Source: Martelella alba
GTDB taxonomy: Bacteria > Pseudomonadota > Gammaproteobacteria > Enterobacterales > Enterobacteriaceae
Assembly: GCF_005217455.1 (NCBI RefSeq)
Contig: NZ_SZPQ01000022.1
Span: 40,780-104,779, forward strand
Length of the DNA: 64,000 nt
Reading direction: 5' to 3'
Both the position numbers and the translations under genes were made by a program. The notes under the pieces were generated by a model. The model was given only the letters and a program-made list of their open reading frames with translations, ran no database searches and was not told where the DNA came from. Each line of letters begins with the position of its first letter. Within the stretch, counting starts at the first letter, position 1. This document shows positions 9,692 through 17,864 of this stretch, one piece after another.

Positions 9692-9736
9692 ATACTTCAC
9701 GCCGCGTCTTTTTGACCACGATGCAACGTGAAGTAT
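9692..9736. repeat. Short palindromic repeat between darA and darB
   Basis: ATACTTCACG (9692-9701) and CGTGAAGTAT (9727-9736) form a perfect 10-bp inverted repeat with a 25-nt loop. The flanks (TATACTTCAC..., ...GAAGTATTCAGAGTA) match the ends of the longer dispersed repeats at 10134, 14252, 14572, 36386 and 41446. It is therefore probably a deleted copy of that family. In the dar transcript it would fold into a hairpin downstream of the darA stop. Confidence 0.6.
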
Positions 9737-9797
9737 TCAGAGTAATAATAAAAGGTTTTTCAGGTGGCCTTCCGGGACTTACGCCGGTGAAAACTGA

Positions 9798-9989
9798 TCA
9801 ATTATCGCCGCCGAAGGCTTTCGACCAGTTCCATCCCAGTGCCTGAGGGTTTTCTTGCAGTTGTTTGATCGCGGCAATACTCTCCTTGTCGATCGTTAAA
9901 TCATATTCTTCAAATGATTGCACAAGATTGGCGAGTTGCGCCCGAAGCCGGGAAACCGATGCGCAGGTCTGATTGGATGATATCTGCAT
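9798..9989 (-). CDS. darA: Darobactin-type RiPP precursor peptide DarA with core WNWSKAF
   Basis: The 63-aa precursor peptide has a leader (MQISSNQTCASVSRL... SFEEYDLTIDKES... NPQALG), the core WNWSKAF (residues 53-59, codons at 9813-9833) and a four-residue tail GGDN. Darobactin A has the core WNWSKSF, so this one differs only at position 6 (Ser to Ala). Both tryptophans and the lysine that form the two crosslinks are kept. The leader stretch SFEEYDLTI resembles SFKETELSI of the Photorhabdus DarA as I remember it. The ATG at 9989 has GGAGG 5 nt upstream. An in-frame ATG at 10001 has only a distant GGAG. Mature darobactins bind the lateral gate of BamA. It is transcribed first in the cluster, 131 nt ahead of darB. 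Confidence 0.93.
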   Translation of the reverse strand: MQISSNQTCASVSRLRAQLANLVQSFEEYDLTIDKESIAAIKQLQENPQALGWNWSKAFGGDN

Positions 9990-10024
9990 TGAAGCCTCCA
10001 TGACGTTATTTTATCTCCGTGAAA

Positions 10025-10058
10025 TACGGCGAAGCTGAAGCAATCGCGACACGCCGTA
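10025..10058 (-). promoter_or_regulatory. 5' leader hairpin of the darA transcript
   Basis: The arms TACGGCG (10025-10031) and CGCCGTA (10052-10058) are perfectly complementary with a 20-nt loop. They would lie at the very 5' end of a transcript started from the promoter at 10066-10094. A 5' stem of this kind often protects short abundant mRNAs. No riboswitch class is recognised. Confidence 0.35.
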
Positions 10059-10065
10059 CCAATTG

Positions 10066-10094
10066 ATTAAAATATCTGCTTTCAGAATCGTCAA
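10066..10094 (-). promoter_or_regulatory. Predicted sigma-70 promoter of darA
   Basis: On the minus strand, TTGACG (10094-10089) and TTTAAT (10071-10066) are separated by exactly 17 nt. Each box matches the sigma-70 consensus at five of six positions. Transcription would start near 10059, leaving a leader of about 70 nt before the darA ATG at 9989. Confidence 0.6.
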
Positions 10095-10133
10095 TGCCTA
10101 TTATTCTTTTATCCAAATCATTGAGGGTTTGTT

Positions 10134-10219
10134 TATACTCGTCAACCTTCAAATTGCCCGTTTGTTGGCTGCGCTCGCTCACTTGCCGCCGCGATGCGAC
10201 TCGACGTATTTAGAGTTTA
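10134..10219. repeat. Dispersed palindromic (MITE-like) repeat
   Basis: The element starts TATACTCGTC and ends near GACGTATTTAGAGTTTA, with imperfect inverted ends. Its inner core (GTTGGCTGCGCTCGCTCAC, then TTGCCGCCGCGATGC) is typical of palindromic repeats scattered in Enterobacterales genomes. It resembles the other copies in this window and lies between the end of xylH and the darA promoter. Confidence 0.6.
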
Positions 10220-10261
10220 GACAATACTATTTCGCGTCGCGTCGCGGCGGCGCGCGAGTAT

Positions 10262-10291
10262 CCGGCCCGCGTTCTTTCGGCCGCGGACCGG
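10262..10291 (-). terminator. Hairpin downstream of xylH
   Basis: The arms 10262-10271 and 10282-10291 form a 10-bp GC-rich stem (one G-U pair in RNA) with a 10-nt loop, 8 nt after the xylH stop. No U-run follows, so it may stabilise the mRNA end or act as a Rho-linked pause rather than as a classical intrinsic terminator. Confidence 0.4.
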
Positions 10292-10298
10292 CAACGGA

Positions 10299-11480
10299 CT
10301 AGACCCGTTTTTTGGTGGCGGTATCCATCCACACCGCCAGCAGTAAAATCGCGCCTTTGACGATATATTGCCAAAACGTCGACACATCCAGCATACTCAT
10401 GCCGTTATCGAGGGATGCCATGATAAAGGCGCCCATCACCGCGCCGGCCACGCTGCCGACGCCGCCGGCCAGGCTGGTGCCGCCAATGACGCAGGCCGCG
10501 ATGGCGTCCAGCTCGGCGATATTGCCGGCCGAGGGCGATCCGGCCCCCAGACGCGAGCTGAGGATGAGGCCGGCAACGGCCACCATCAGTCCGTTAATGG
10601 CGAATACCGCCATCTTGGTCCGTTCAACGTTGACGCCGGACAAACGGGCGGCATCGATGTTGCCGCCGATAGCGTAGACCCGGCGTCCGAAGGCGGTGCG
10701 CGACGCCAGAAACAGCCCCGCCAACATCAATGCCACCAGGATCAATACCGGCGTGGGGACCCCTTGATAATCATTGAGCAGATATACCGCCCCCAGCACC
10801 AGCGCCACGGTAATGACCTGCCGAAGGAAATCCGCGCTCAGGCCGGGCACGGACAGCCCCATGCGTTGCCGTTTACCGCGCCGGCGCCATTGCATGAAAA
10901 TAAATAACGCCAGGGCGATGACGCCGATGCCCATCCCCGCGCCGTCCGGCAAATAACTCTGGCCTATCTGCGACATGGCCGCCGAGGTGGGCGCCACGGT
11001 GGTGCCATTGGTGATACCGATCAGGATCCCCCGAAAAGCCAGCATGCCCGACAGCGTAACAATAAACGAGGGGACGCGCCGATAGGCCACCCACCAACCG
11101 CTCCAGGCGCCGAGCAGCAACCCCAGCACCAGCGTCGCCGTTATGGTCAGCGCCAGCGGCCATTTAAACCAGACATCAAGGATCGCCGCCACGCCGCCCA
11201 GCAGCCCCATCAGCGATCCCACCGACAGATCGATTTCCGCCGCAACAATCACAAATACCATGCCCACCGCCAGAATGCCGGTGATGGATGTTTGCCGCAA
11301 CAAATTGGAAATGTTGCGGGGACTGATATAGGCCCCTTCGGTGGTAAAGGTAAAGAACAGCATGATGACCACTATCGCGGCCAGCATGACGAAAACCTGC
11401 AAGTTTACTGGTTTGCTTTTACCGATGCCCGCGGCGGCATTGCCGGCGGACGAACGGCTAGTTTGTGTCATTTTCAACAT
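10299..11480 (-). CDS. xylH: D-xylose ABC transporter permease XylH
   Basis: The 393-aa inner-membrane permease has the same length as E. coli XylH. The conserved stretches [23 protein letters not shown] and [15 protein letters not shown] are clear, with about ten membrane segments. It forms the channel through which XylF-delivered xylose is moved by the ATPase XylG. The start at 11480 has GAGGAG 8 nt upstream and overlaps the end of xylG by 23 nt, as in E. coli, so the two are translationally coupled. It is the last gene of xylFGH. Transport looks intact although the isomerase gene xylA is broken. Confidence 0.96.
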   Translation of the reverse strand: MLKMTQTSRSSAGNAAAGIGKSKPVNLQVFVMLAAIVVIMLFFTFTTEGAYISPRNISNLLRQTSITGILAVGMVFVIVAAEIDLSVGSLMGLLGGVAAILDVWFKWPLALTITATLVLGLLLGAWSGWWVAYRRVPSFIVTLSGMLAFRGILIGITNGTTVAPTSAAMSQIGQSYLPDGAGMGIGVIALALFIFMQWRRRGKRQRMGLSVPGLSADFLRQVITVALVLGAVYLLNDYQGVPTPVLILVALMLAGLFLASRTAFGRRVYAIGGNIDAARLSGVNVERTKMAVFAINGLMVAVAGLILSSRLGAGSPSAGNIAELDAIAACVIGGTSLAGGVGSVAGAVMGAFIMASLDNGMSMLDVSTFWQYIVKGAILLLAVWMDTATKKRV

Positions 11481-13002
11481 GGGAGTCGCTCCTCAGCGCC
11501 GCTTCCATTACCTGCTCTTGGGTCAGATTGCGGTTGATTAAATCGGCTTTAATCGCCCCTTGGTGCATGGCCAGTATCCGATCGCTGATACCCAGGACCT
11601 CGGGCAGTTCCGACGAAATCACGATGATGGCGATCCCTTGCCGGGCCAATTGGTTTATCAGGCGATAAATTTCCTGCTTGGCGCCGATATCGATACCGCG
11701 CGTCGGTTCATCCAGGATCAGGATTTTCGGTTTAAGCAGCAGGCATTTGGCCAAAATGGCTTTCTGCTGATTCCCGCCGCTCAGCCGGCCTATGGCCAGC
11801 TCCGGCGAACTGGTTTTCACTTTGAGCCGGTCGATGGCGTCGCGAACGGCCGCCTGCTCTTCGGCTTCATCAAGGACACCCAGCGTCCCGGTAAATTGAG
11901 CCAGCGCCGCCAGGGTAATATTGGCGCCCACGCCCATGATCGGGACGATGCCGTCTTTTTTGCGATCCTCCGGGACCATCACCATGCCCGCCGCCAACGC
12001 CTGACGGCAATTGGCGAAGCGAACCGGCCGGCCTGACAACGCGATACGACCGTCCCAGCGGCCGGGATAACTGCCGAACAGGCACTGCGCCAGCTCGGTG
12101 CGTCCCGATCCCACCAGCCCGGCGACGCCGAGAATTTCGCCTTTATGCAGATTGAATGAGGCGTCGCTGACCCGACGGATATGCTGGTTGACCGGATGCC
12201 AGGCCGTTACCCCCTCCACCTGCAGGATCACCTCGCCGACGGTATGCGGATCGCGCGGATAAAGCTCGGTCAGCTCACGTCCCACCATCATAGCGATCAA
12301 GTCGCCCTCGCTGAGGCCCTGAGCGGCGCGTGTGGCGATATGCTTTCCATCGCGGATTACGCAGATCATATCGGAGATGGCTTTGACTTCGCTGAGCTTA
12401 TGGGAGATGTAAATGCAGGCGATATCGTGATTGCGCAAATCATTGACGATATTCAGCAATATTGCGGTTTCATTTTCGGTCAACGACGCGGTGGGTTCGT
12501 CGAGAATCAGCAGGCGTACCTGCTTATTCAGGGCCTTGGCGATTTCCACCAACTGCTGCTGACCCAGCCCCAGGTCGCCGACCCGGGTGTTCGGATCGAT
12601 TTCCAGCTTCACCTGCGCCAGCATACGCTGGCAGCGCAGATACATGGCGTCGTAATCCATGACGCCGTATTTGGCCCATTCAGCGCCCAGAAAGATGTTT
12701 TCCAGCACCGTCATGTGTTTCACCAGCGCCAGTTCCTGGTGGATAATGGCAATGCCGCGCCGCTCGGTATCCCGCACGCTGTGCGCCACCAGCGGCTCGC
12801 CGTTGAACTGAATGTCCCCCTCGAAGGTGCCATAGGGGTAAACCGCCGACAAAACCTTCATCAGGGTCGACTTTCCCGAGCCGTTTTCTCCGCACAGCGA
12901 CAACACCTGTCCCGGCTCGATGCTAAGCGAGACGTTATCGACCGCCTTCACCTGCCCGAACTGTTTGGTGATATTTCGCATTTCCAGAAGAGTAGTCGCC
13001 AT
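11458..13002 (-). CDS. xylG: D-xylose ABC transporter ATP-binding protein XylG
   Basis: The 514-aa protein has two fused ATPase domains, as in monosaccharide importers. The first has Walker [10 protein letters not shown] near residue 38, with a degenerate signature [14 protein letters not shown]. The second has signature [15 protein letters not shown] and Walker [14 protein letters not shown]. coli XylG has 513 aa. It hydrolyses ATP on the cytoplasmic face to drive xylose uptake through XylH. It lies between xylF and xylH; an 83-nt gap to xylF holds a strong hairpin, and its 3' end overlaps xylH. Confidence 0.96.
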   Translation of the reverse strand: MATTLLEMRNITKQFGQVKAVDNVSLSIEPGQVLSLCGENGSGKSTLMKVLSAVYPYGTFEGDIQFNGEPLVAHSVRDTERRGIAIIHQELALVKHMTVLENIFLGAEWAKYGVMDYDAMYLRCQRMLAQVKLEIDPNTRVGDLGLGQQQLVEIAKALNKQVRLLILDEPTASLTENETAILLNIVNDLRNHDIACIYISHKLSEVKAISDMICVIRDGKHIATRAAQGLSEGDLIAMMVGRELTELYPRDPHTVGEVILQVEGVTAWHPVNQHIRRVSDASFNLHKGEILGVAGLVGSGRTELAQCLFGSYPGRWDGRIALSGRPVRFANCRQALAAGMVMVPEDRKKDGIVPIMGVGANITLAALAQFTGTLGVLDEAEEQAAVRDAIDRLKVKTSSPELAIGRLSGGNQQKAILAKCLLLKPKILILDEPTRGIDIGAKQEIYRLINQLARQGIAIIVISSELPEVLGISDRILAMHQGAIKADLINRNLTQEQVMEAALRSDSHVENDTN

Positions 13003-13020
13003 AGTTATTCACCTTTGCAA

Positions 13021-13046
13021 CCGCGCCGCCTTATGCGGCGGCGCGG
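13021..13046 (-). promoter_or_regulatory. Intercistronic hairpin between xylF and xylG
   Basis: CCGCGCCGCC (13021-13030) and GGCGGCGCGG (13037-13046) form a perfect 10-bp GC stem with a 6-nt loop, just after the xylF stop. Such a structure usually shields the binding-protein mRNA from 3' decay or partly terminates transcription, so that XylF is made in excess over XylGH. No U-run follows. Confidence 0.55.
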
Positions 13047-13085
13047 AGGGTTCACGTCACAAACCATCCTCGGCGCAACGGCGGA

Positions 13086-14081
13086 TCAGTTCAGTTCGGA
13101 CTTTTTATGGAAACCGTCGGCGATGACGGTGCTGTCAATATTGGATTTGTCCACCGAAATAGGGGTGAGCAGATAAGACGGAACATCCCGCAAACCATTG
13201 TTGAGCGTGGCGTTGGATTTCGGTTTTTCGCCCTTGGCCAGTTCGACCGCGATGAGGGCGGCGTCGGTGGCTTCCTGTTTGATGGGCTTATAGACCGTCA
13301 TGGTCTGGGTTCCCTGCATGATCCGCTTGATGCCGGCCAGATCGGCGTCCTGGCCGGAAATGGCCACTTTGCCGGCCAAGCCCTGCGCCGCCAGCGCCTG
13401 GATGGCGCCGCCGGCGGTGGCGTCGTTGGACGCCACTACCGCGTCGATTTTATTGTTGTTGGCGGTCAGCGCGTTTTCCATGATTTTCAACGCATTCTCC
13501 GGTAGCCAGCCATCGACCCACTGATCGCCGACAATTTTAATTTTGCCACTGTCAATCAACGGTTGCAGCACTTTCATTTGCCCGGCGCGGAACAGTTTGG
13601 CATTACTGTCCACCGGAGAGCCGCCCATCAGGAAATAGCGCCCCTCAGGCACGCGCTTGACGATACTTTGCGCCTGCAACTCGCCGACTTTTTCATTATC
13701 GAATGAAATATAGAAATCGACGTTGGCATTATTAATCATCCGATCGTAGGCCAGCACTTTTATGCCCGCCTGTTTTGCCTCGGCGATAACATTACTCAAC
13801 ACATTGCCGTTGTAGGGAATTATTACCAGAACATTGACTCCCCGGTCTATCATATTCTCAATTTGTGACATCTGTGTTTGTTCATTGCCGTTGGAGGATT
13901 GGACAAACACTTCGGCGCCCAGGGATTTGGCTTTATCAACAAAAATATCGCGGTCTTTTTGCCAGCGTTCCAGCCGCAAGTCATCCACCGCCATCCCGAT
14001 TTTAATGGGTTTGGCGAAGCCCGGCAGGGAGGTTAACACCAGTGCCGCGCAAGCGGTTAGCAGGAGGGTTTTCAGTTTCAT
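13086..14081 (-). CDS. xylF: D-xylose periplasmic binding protein XylF
   Basis: The 331-aa protein matches E. coli XylF (330 aa) almost throughout, including IGMAVDDLRLERWQKDRDIF, ENMIDRGVNVLVIIPYNG and GQDADLAGIKRIMQGTQT. A Sec signal peptide is visible (MKLKTLLLTACAALVLTSLPGFAKP). It binds xylose in the periplasm and hands it to XylGH. The ATG at 14081 has AAGGA 7 nt upstream. It is the first gene of xylFGH, transcribed away from xylA, with a 774-bp shared regulatory region. No damage is visible. Confidence 0.97.
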   Translation of the reverse strand: MKLKTLLLTACAALVLTSLPGFAKPIKIGMAVDDLRLERWQKDRDIFVDKAKSLGAEVFVQSSNGNEQTQMSQIENMIDRGVNVLVIIPYNGNVLSNVIAEAKQAGIKVLAYDRMINNANVDFYISFDNEKVGELQAQSIVKRVPEGRYFLMGGSPVDSNAKLFRAGQMKVLQPLIDSGKIKIVGDQWVDGWLPENALKIMENALTANNNKIDAVVASNDATAGGAIQALAAQGLAGKVAISGQDADLAGIKRIMQGTQTMTVYKPIKQEATDAALIAVELAKGEKPKSNATLNNGLRDVPSYLLTPISVDKSNIDSTVIADGFHKKSELN

Positions 14082-14251
14082 CTTTCATTCCTTATGTTGC
14101 TCTTATTAGAACACCTTCAGCATCTGAGGCTGATGTTTATAGGATAAGAATCAGACCGTTTCGAAAGAACGGCGACGAATTCAGGCCATGGCCGCGGCAA
14201 TTAACACGGCCGTTATTCATCACACCGCTTCATCGTTAGCCGACGGTGGCC

Positions 14252-14319
14252 CATATTCGTTCCCGGCGAGGGCGTCGCCCACGGGTCGCCGCGATACAAC
14301 TCGAATCATTTAGGGTATA
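14252..14319. repeat. Repeat arm on the xylF side of the xyl promoter region
   Basis: This 68-bp segment ends GCGATACAACTCGAATC...GGGTATA, like the right end of the other dispersed repeats. It is roughly three-quarters identical (53 of 68 by my count) to the reverse complement of 14572-14639. The two arms therefore face each other across the xyl promoter core. Confidence 0.65.
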
Positions 14320-14485
14320 GAGTGGAAAAATGTCACGAGCAATTGCAAATTTTCACAATAGCATTACGATATTTAACTGAAATGTGCTTTCTGTGAGCTA
14401 TAGCTTATTTTCCCCGTCACAAAGCGGGCGCGCTCTTTATTTTTTGACATTCACTTGGCGATGATGGTTTTCGCGCCGTAAACCC

Positions 14486-14501
14486 TGTGATCAGACGCAC
14501 A
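14486..14501. promoter_or_regulatory. Candidate CRP-cAMP binding site
   Basis: TGTGATCAGACGCACA matches the CRP pattern TGTGA-N6-TCACA except at one base of the right half. CRP control of the xyl genes is established in E. coli, and the site lies in the middle of the divergent promoter region. Confidence 0.5.
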
Positions 14502-14571
14502 ATTAATAATTTAATGAATCCATATGTGAAATAACGTAATTGCTTGTCCCGGGTTCTTATTAACAGAATCT

Positions 14572-14758
14572 TATACTCTCAATATTTCAAGTCGCATCAC
14601 GGCGGCCCGTGGGTGACGCCCTCGTCAGGAATGAATGCGAACCGTCAACGGCGGGCGTGAGGCGGGAGACGGACGTTTACCATCATTCCCCCGGTTCGCA
14701 TCAGCATGTGACGGGATGCGCGGGGAAACCGACACGCCTGCGGCTTGAAGTATGACGA
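14572..14758. repeat. Dispersed palindromic repeat on the xylA side of the xyl promoter region
   Basis: The element begins TATACTCTCAATATTTCAAG and ends near GGCTTGAAGTATGACGAG, with inverted ends of the same type as the other copies. Its first 68 bp are the inverted counterpart of 14252-14319. It lies about 100 bp upstream of the xylA start. Confidence 0.6.
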
Positions 14759-14855
14759 GATAATGATTTTAATCGCCTAATCGTCGGTAAATAACAGGCG
14801 CCAAGTCTATTACCGTCCGCTTCGGAACGGACCCGTATTCTTAGGAGCAATTATA

Positions 14856-16173
14856 ATGTCTCATTATTTTGATCAAGTTGAAAAAATCCGTTTTGCAGGG
14901 GCGAAAAGCACCCATCCTCTGGCTTTCCGTTATTATAATCCGGATGAAATCATTCTCGGCAAGCGCATGGAGGATCATTTGCGCTTTGCCGTCTGTTATT
15001 GGCATACCTTCTGTTGGCCCGGCATCGATATGTTCGGCGTCGGCGCCTTCGATCGCCCCTGGCAGCAACCGGGCGACGCGCTGGGCCAGGCGAAACTCAA
15101 GGCCGAGGTGGCTTTCGAATTTTTCAGCAAACTCGGCGCCCCGTTCTACTGTTTCCACGATACCGATGTCATTCCGGAAAGCCATTCGGTGAAAGACTAT
15201 CTCAACCATATGGCCGCCATGCGGGACGTACTGGCGCACCATCAGCAGCAAACCGGCATTAGACTGCTGGGGCACCGCCAATTGTTTCAGCCATCCCCGT
15301 TATGGCGCCGGCGCCGCCACCAATCCCGATCCTGAGGTGTTTGCCTGGGCGGCCACCCAGGTCAATAGCGCCATGGCCGCCACCCAGGCTTTGGGCGGCG
15401 AGAATTATGTGCTGTGGGGCGGACGGGAAGGCTACGAAACACTGCTCAATACCGATTTGCGTCAGGAACGGGAGCAAATCGGCCGCTTTATGCAAATGGT
15501 CGTGGAACACAAACATAAAATCGGTTTCCAGGGCGCGCTGCTTATCGAACCCAAGCCGCAGGAGCCCACCAAACGCCAGTATGACTATGATGTCGCCACG
15601 GTTTATGGTTTCCTTAAACAGTTCGGATTGGAGAAAGAGATCCGAGTCAATGTGGAGGCCAACCACGCCACTCTGGCCGGCCATACGTTCCATCATGAAA
15701 TCGCCACCGCTATCGCGCTGGGTATTTTCGGGTCGGTGGACGCCAACCGCGGCGACGCGCAATCGGGCTGGGATACCGATCAGTTTCCCAATAGCGTTGA
15801 AGAGAACGCCCTGGTGATGTACGAGATTTTAAAAGCCGGCGGTTTCACCACCGGGGGATTAAACTTCGATGCCAAGGTTCGCCGGCAGAGCACCGACAAA
15901 TATGATTTGTTCCACGGCCATATCGGCGGTATGGACACCATGGCGCTGGCGTTGAAAGTGGCGGCCAAATTGCTGGAAGACGGCCGGCTCGATCAAATGG
16001 TCAAGGCCCGCTATGCCGGCTGGAACGGCGATTTGGGGCAGAGGGTGTTGCAAGGCAATCTGTCTTTGGCCGATTTGGCGAAATATGCCGAACAGCACGC
16101 GCTGGCGCCGACCCATCGCAGTGGTCAGCAAGAATGGCTGGAAAATATCGTCAACCAGATCATATACGGTTAA
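14856..16173 (+). pseudogene. xylA: Xylose isomerase xylA with a 2-nt frameshifting deletion
   Basis: The two halves together cover all of XylA. The first frame runs from 14856 ([20 protein letters not shown]) to about 15270, and the second from about 15271 to 16173 ([19 protein letters not shown] onward). At 15264-15273 the bases read CTGCTGGGGC where relatives encode Leu-Leu-Trp-Gly, so two bases of the Trp codon are missing. Restoring them gives 439 aa against 440 in E. coli. Metal-binding and sugar-binding stretches ([36 protein letters not shown]) are otherwise intact, so the lesion is recent or a sequencing error. As read, translation ends at 15335 after an out-of-frame tail. Loss would block conversion of xylose to xylulose. 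Confidence 0.9.
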
Positions 16174-16242
16174 ACCCGGGGGCGGGGGGATCGTTTTCCG
16201 CCCCGGCGAATCCCCGCCATCCCATCTGATAAGGGATACCTT

Positions 16243-17697
16243 ATGTATATCGGGATCGATTTAGGCACGTCGGGCGTCAAAGCCATCTTGACCGACGAGC
16301 GGCAGCATATCCTGGCCAGCCATACGGAGCGCCTGGCGGTTTCCCGCCCGCATGCGCTGTGGTCGGAGCAGGATCCGCAACAGTGGTGGCAAGCCGCCGA
16401 TCGGGCCATGTTGGCACTGGGCGCCCAACACCCTCTCGGCGAAACGCGCGCGCTGGGATTGACCGGGCAGATGCACGGCGCGACCTTGCTTGATGCACGG
16501 CACCAGGTACTGCGCCCCGCCATTCTCTGGAACGATGGGCGCAGCTTTGCCCAATGCCGGACCCTTGAAGCCGATGTGCTCCGTTCCCGGCAAATCACCG
16601 GCAATGTGATGATGCCCGGCTTTACCGCGCCGAAATTGCGTTGGGTTGCCGAACACGAACCGCGCATTTTCGATCAGGTCGCCAAGGTGTTGCTGCCGAA
16701 AGACTATTTACGCTGGCGTATGACCGGCGATTTCGCCAGTGATATGTCCGATGCGGCGGGTACGTTATGGCTGGATGTTGAACGGCGCGATTGGAGCGAC
16801 GAGTTACTGGCCGCCTGCCGTCTGACCCGGGCTCACATGCCGGCGTTGTTCGAGGGCAATCAATTCACCGGCGTGCTGACCGCGGCGCTGGCCTCCCGCT
16901 GGGGGCTGTCGCGGGTACCGGTGGCGGCCGGCGGCGGCGATAACGCCGCCGGCGCCATCGGGGTCGGATTGTATCGCCGCGGACAGGCCATGTTGTCCCT
17001 GGGCACCTCGGGCGTGTATTTCGCCGTGAGCGATGGTTTTCTCAGTAATCCGGAAAAGGCCGTACACAGCTTCTGTCACGCGCTGCCGGACACCTGGCAT
17101 TTGATGTCGGTTATGCTCAGCGCCGCCTCCTGCCTGGATTGGGCAGCGAGGGCCACCGGACTGGGCGATGTGCCGGCATTGCTGGAAGCCGCCGCCCACG
17201 GCCGCCAGGACACGCCGCCGGTCTATTTTCTCCCCTATTTGTCCGGCGAGCGGACGCCGCACAACAATCCCAACGCCACCGGCGCCTTCTGGGGGCTTAC
17301 CCATGAACACGGTCCGGCGGAGCTGGCGCGTGCGGTAGTGGAAGGGGTCAGTTTCGGCCTGGCGGACGGCATGGACGCGCTGCACGACACCGGCCTGCGA
17401 CCGGACAGTATTACCCTTATCGGCGGCGGCGCCCGCAGCGCCTACTGGCGGCAGCTTTTGGCCGATGTCAGCGGGCAGGCGCTTGATTACCGCACCGGCG
17501 GCGACGTCGGGCCGGCGCTCGGCGCGGCCAGACTGGCGCAGATCGCTTGCCACCCCGATGTCTCCTGGTCGGAATTAATGCCCCCGTTGCCATTGGAAGC
17601 CCGCTACACCCCCGATGATAAACGCCATGAGGCCTATGGCGAACGACGGCAAGTATTTCAGCGACTCTATCGGCAACTGGCGGATTTAACGGGATAA
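16243..17697 (+). CDS. xylB: Xylulokinase XylB
   Basis: The 484-aa FGGY-family kinase has the same length as E. coli XylB. The N-terminal phosphate-binding motif is IGIDLGTSGVKAIL, the substrate loop is GLTGQMHGATLLD, and the ATP-site motifs are LSLGTSGVYFAV and TLIGGGARSAYWRQLLADV. It phosphorylates D-xylulose to xylulose 5-phosphate for the pentose phosphate pathway. It follows xylA by 69 nt and probably shares its transcript, so a polar effect of the xylA frameshift is possible. The coding frame is fully open, in contrast to xylA. Confidence 0.96.
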   Translation: MYIGIDLGTSGVKAILTDERQHILASHTERLAVSRPHALWSEQDPQQWWQAADRAMLALGAQHPLGETRALGLTGQMHGATLLDARHQVLRPAILWNDGRSFAQCRTLEADVLRSRQITGNVMMPGFTAPKLRWVAEHEPRIFDQVAKVLLPKDYLRWRMTGDFASDMSDAAGTLWLDVERRDWSDELLAACRLTRAHMPALFEGNQFTGVLTAALASRWGLSRVPVAAGGGDNAAGAIGVGLYRRGQAMLSLGTSGVYFAVSDGFLSNPEKAVHSFCHALPDTWHLMSVMLSAASCLDWAARATGLGDVPALLEAAAHGRQDTPPVYFLPYLSGERTPHNNPNATGAFWGLTHEHGPAELARAVVEGVSFGLADGMDALHDTGLRPDSITLIGGGARSAYWRQLLADVSGQALDYRTGGDVGPALGAARLAQIACHPDVSWSELMPPLPLEARYTPDDKRHEAYGERRQVFQRLYRQLADLTG

Positions 17698-17720
17698 TCC
17701 GGTAATCCACACGCTAACGG

Positions 17721-17757
17721 ACCGGACCTGGGCGTCATCGCCATGGTCCGGTTTTTT
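17721..17757 (+). terminator. Intrinsic terminator of xylAB
   Basis: ACCGGACC (17721-17728) pairs with GGTCCGGT (17745-17752), with further pairing inside the loop (GGCG/CGCC), and is followed at once by TTTTTT. It lies 24 nt after the xylB stop and separates xylAB from xylR. Confidence 0.85.
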
Positions 17758-17864
17758 CATTGGATTTTCTAATGGAATTGCTAGCCAGCGCACACCAAGT
17801 CAATTCTTTCCGCTGGTCCCAGGGTATATGCTGGCTACCGGATGATTGCTTCGAGAATACCCGT

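Larger units (their letters stand above)
14082..14855. promoter_or_regulatory. Divergent xylF/xylA regulatory region
   Basis: These 774 bp hold the divergent promoters of xylFGH and xylAB. The region contains two facing palindromic repeats (14252-14319 and 14572-14758). Between them lies an AT-rich core of about 250 bp with a CRP-like site at 14486-14501 and a second TGTGA half-site near 14392. XylR would be expected to bind here, but I cannot place its operators with confidence. No ORF in it looks real. The xylA ATG at 14856 follows TTAGGAGCAATTATA, a good ribosome-binding site. Confidence 0.6.

Noticed and set aside
9721..9800. Intrinsic terminator right after darA
   Set aside because: The AAGG/CCTT pairing near 9755-9775 is too weak; the palindromic repeat lacks a U-run, so full termination before darB is not supported.
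11560..13176. Long frames antisense to xylG
   Set aside because: xylG matches its family at full length; the antisense products have no recognisable domain.
15264..15275. Programmed frameshifting in xylA
   Set aside because: No slippery heptamer, no downstream structure evident, and the missing two bases fall in a conserved Trp codon; a deletion or sequencing error is simpler.
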